Of a DNA stretch of 64,000 nt, positions 63,357-64,000 are shown piece after piece (position 1 is the first letter of the stretch; the number at the start of each line of letters is the position of its first letter). A program made the translations under genes and the position numbers. Source of the stretch: JAKANT01 sp035502095. GTDB lineage: Bacteria > Pseudomonadota > Gammaproteobacteria > Burkholderiales > Burkholderiaceae_F. Where the stretch lies: the NCBI GenBank assembly GCA_035502095.1, contig DATJUX010000025.1, positions 1 to 64,000 on the forward strand. Direction: 5' to 3'. The notes beneath the pieces were generated by a model. It saw nothing but the letters and a program-made list of their open reading frames with translations, was not told the origin of the DNA and searched no databases.

Positions 63357-64000
63357 ATGGCGACGGTGCCGTCCTCCGGTGCACATCCGGCTGCAAGGCG
63401 CGGGCGCTTGTACGCGGGCGTCGCGGTGCTGCTGCTCGCGCTCGCCGCGGCCTATTTCCTCTGGCCGCGCACGGCTCACCTGCGCGAATTCGACCCCGAC
63501 CGCGTGGCGCAACTGGAAACGCGCATGTGGCGCAGCTACTACGAGAAGCGCTATGCGGCGTTGCTGGTCGATCTTTATGCGCTCAGCCGCGACGAATACG
63601 GGTTCTCGCCCGCCGACAGCCTGGGCATCGCCTGGTACGCCGCGCGCGCGGCGCAGACCTTCCAGCCCACGCGCAGCCGCGCCGAGGCGCAAGGCGCGCG
63701 GCCGCTCCTGGAGCACTATTTCAGGCTGATCGAAGCGCGCGGCGGCGAGACGTTCGACGTGCACGAGGCCGCGCGCCTCGAACTCGACTGGTGGCAGCTG
63801 CGCCGCGAAAACGCACTGCCGGCCGAACACGGCGCGGCCATCGCCCGCGTCAGCGCACTGCTGTTCGGCGCCGACAACGCGGAGATCGACCGCGCGGGCC
63901 GCCTGCGCGCCGAGATGATGCGTTACCGCGACGAGCGCGGCGACGGGCGGATGCAGGAAGGCGACTGGGCCCACATCGAGCGCGAACTCGCGCGCTCGTA
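63357..64000 (+). CDS. Membrane-anchored protein, incomplete at the window edge
   Basis: An open frame of at least 214 codons that runs off the end. After a short basic N-terminus, a single membrane segment lies at about 20-37 (LYAGVAVLLLALAAAYFLW), so the rest is probably periplasmic. That part is helical and rich in Trp, Arg and Tyr (TRMWRSYYEKRY, ELDWWQLRREN). I recognise no family. The ATG lies 6 bases after the ligase stop, so the two are probably cotranscribed. Confidence 0.8.
   Translation, partial: MATVPSSGAHPAARRGRLYAGVAVLLLALAAAYFLWPRTAHLREFDPDRVAQLETRMWRSYYEKRYAALLVDLYALSRDEYGFSPADSLGIAWYAARAAQTFQPTRSRAEAQGARPLLEHYFRLIEARGGETFDVHEAARLELDWWQLRRENALPAEHGAAIARVSALLFGADNAEIDRAGRLRAEMMRYRDERGDGRMQEGDWAHIERELARS

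Overview
The window reads as chromosome of a high-GC, aerobic, heterotrophic betaproteobacterium, most likely Burkholderiales or a close relative. The evidence is gene content: a Bug-type tricarboxylate-transporter receptor, a cysI-DUF934-cysH-cysD-cysN sulfate assimilation operon, YbiB, DUF1272, a leucine-degradation (liu) cluster and a PQQ operon. GC content is uniformly high. There is no insertion sequence, phage, tRNA, rRNA or CRISPR array. This is ordinary chromosomal backbone with accessory islets.

Layout. 1-2.2 kb: a chemotaxis receptor behind a near-consensus sigma-28 promoter, then about 585 bases without a gene. 2.2-7.2 kb (minus): two membrane or periplasmic c-type cytochromes with a Bug receptor, a SRAP/HMCES abasic-site protein, a small coiled-coil exported protein and an ornithine-cyclodeaminase homologue. 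7.3-9.4 kb (plus): YbiB and a cupin-like Fe(II) oxygenase. 9.5-13.7 kb (minus): a reverse transsulfuration group (isochorismatase-like, cystathionine beta-synthase, cystathionine gamma-lyase type enzyme, 2-oxoglutarate oxygenase). 13.8-16 kb: an HpaB/AbfD-family flavoprotein and a rhodanese. 16.2-23.1 kb (plus): sulfate assimilation (TauE/SafE, CysI, DUF934, CysH, CysD, CysN, ferredoxin-NADP reductase), nearly all translationally coupled. 23.1-27.3 kb: aldo/keto reductase, sterol-desaturase family enzyme, repetitive DUF5666 lipoprotein. 27.3-35.5 kb (minus): GhrA and the liu genes (biotin carboxylase, hydratase, acyl-CoA dehydrogenase, carboxyltransferase) with a DUF4126 membrane protein and an alpha/beta hydrolase inserted. 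35.6-41 kb (minus): MFS exporter, GST, chromene-carboxylate isomerase, methyltransferase and a NarL-type two-component system. 41.2-44.5 kb (plus): pqqABCDE with a structured leader. 44.6-47.3 kb: DUF1272 and a 761-residue protein ending in two nucleoside-deoxyribosyltransferase/TIR-like domains. 47.4-59.3 kb: mixed housekeeping and accessory genes, including a ferritin-like/CDGSH fusion, a beta-propeller, SurE, a Baeyer-Villiger type monooxygenase and a sigma-factor fragment. 59.4-64 kb: a frameshifted small gene, an SDR-thiolase pair and a divergent PaaK-like ligase separated by a tandem palindromic operator, and a gene running off the end.

How it fits together. Sulfur is a main theme: sulfate is activated and reduced by the cys operon and cysteine can also be made from homocysteine by the CBS/CGL pair. 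PQQ is made here, but no PQQ dehydrogenase is present; the cytochromes at 2.2-4.2 kb are of the kind that accept electrons from such enzymes and the two-component system divergent from pqqA is a candidate regulator. Branched-chain or terpenoid acyl-CoA catabolism is covered by the liu cluster and perhaps by the thiolase/SDR/ligase set. Two families of small palindromic repeats are scattered between genes, and one copy lies inside the cysD reading frame.

The best candidates for something undescribed are the tandem NDT/TIR-like protein at 45050-47335, the triple fusion at 50223-52196, the pqqA leader, the tandem operator at 61800-61828, the cluster-ligand-depleted AbfD-like protein at 13785-15431, and the translated repeat in cysD.
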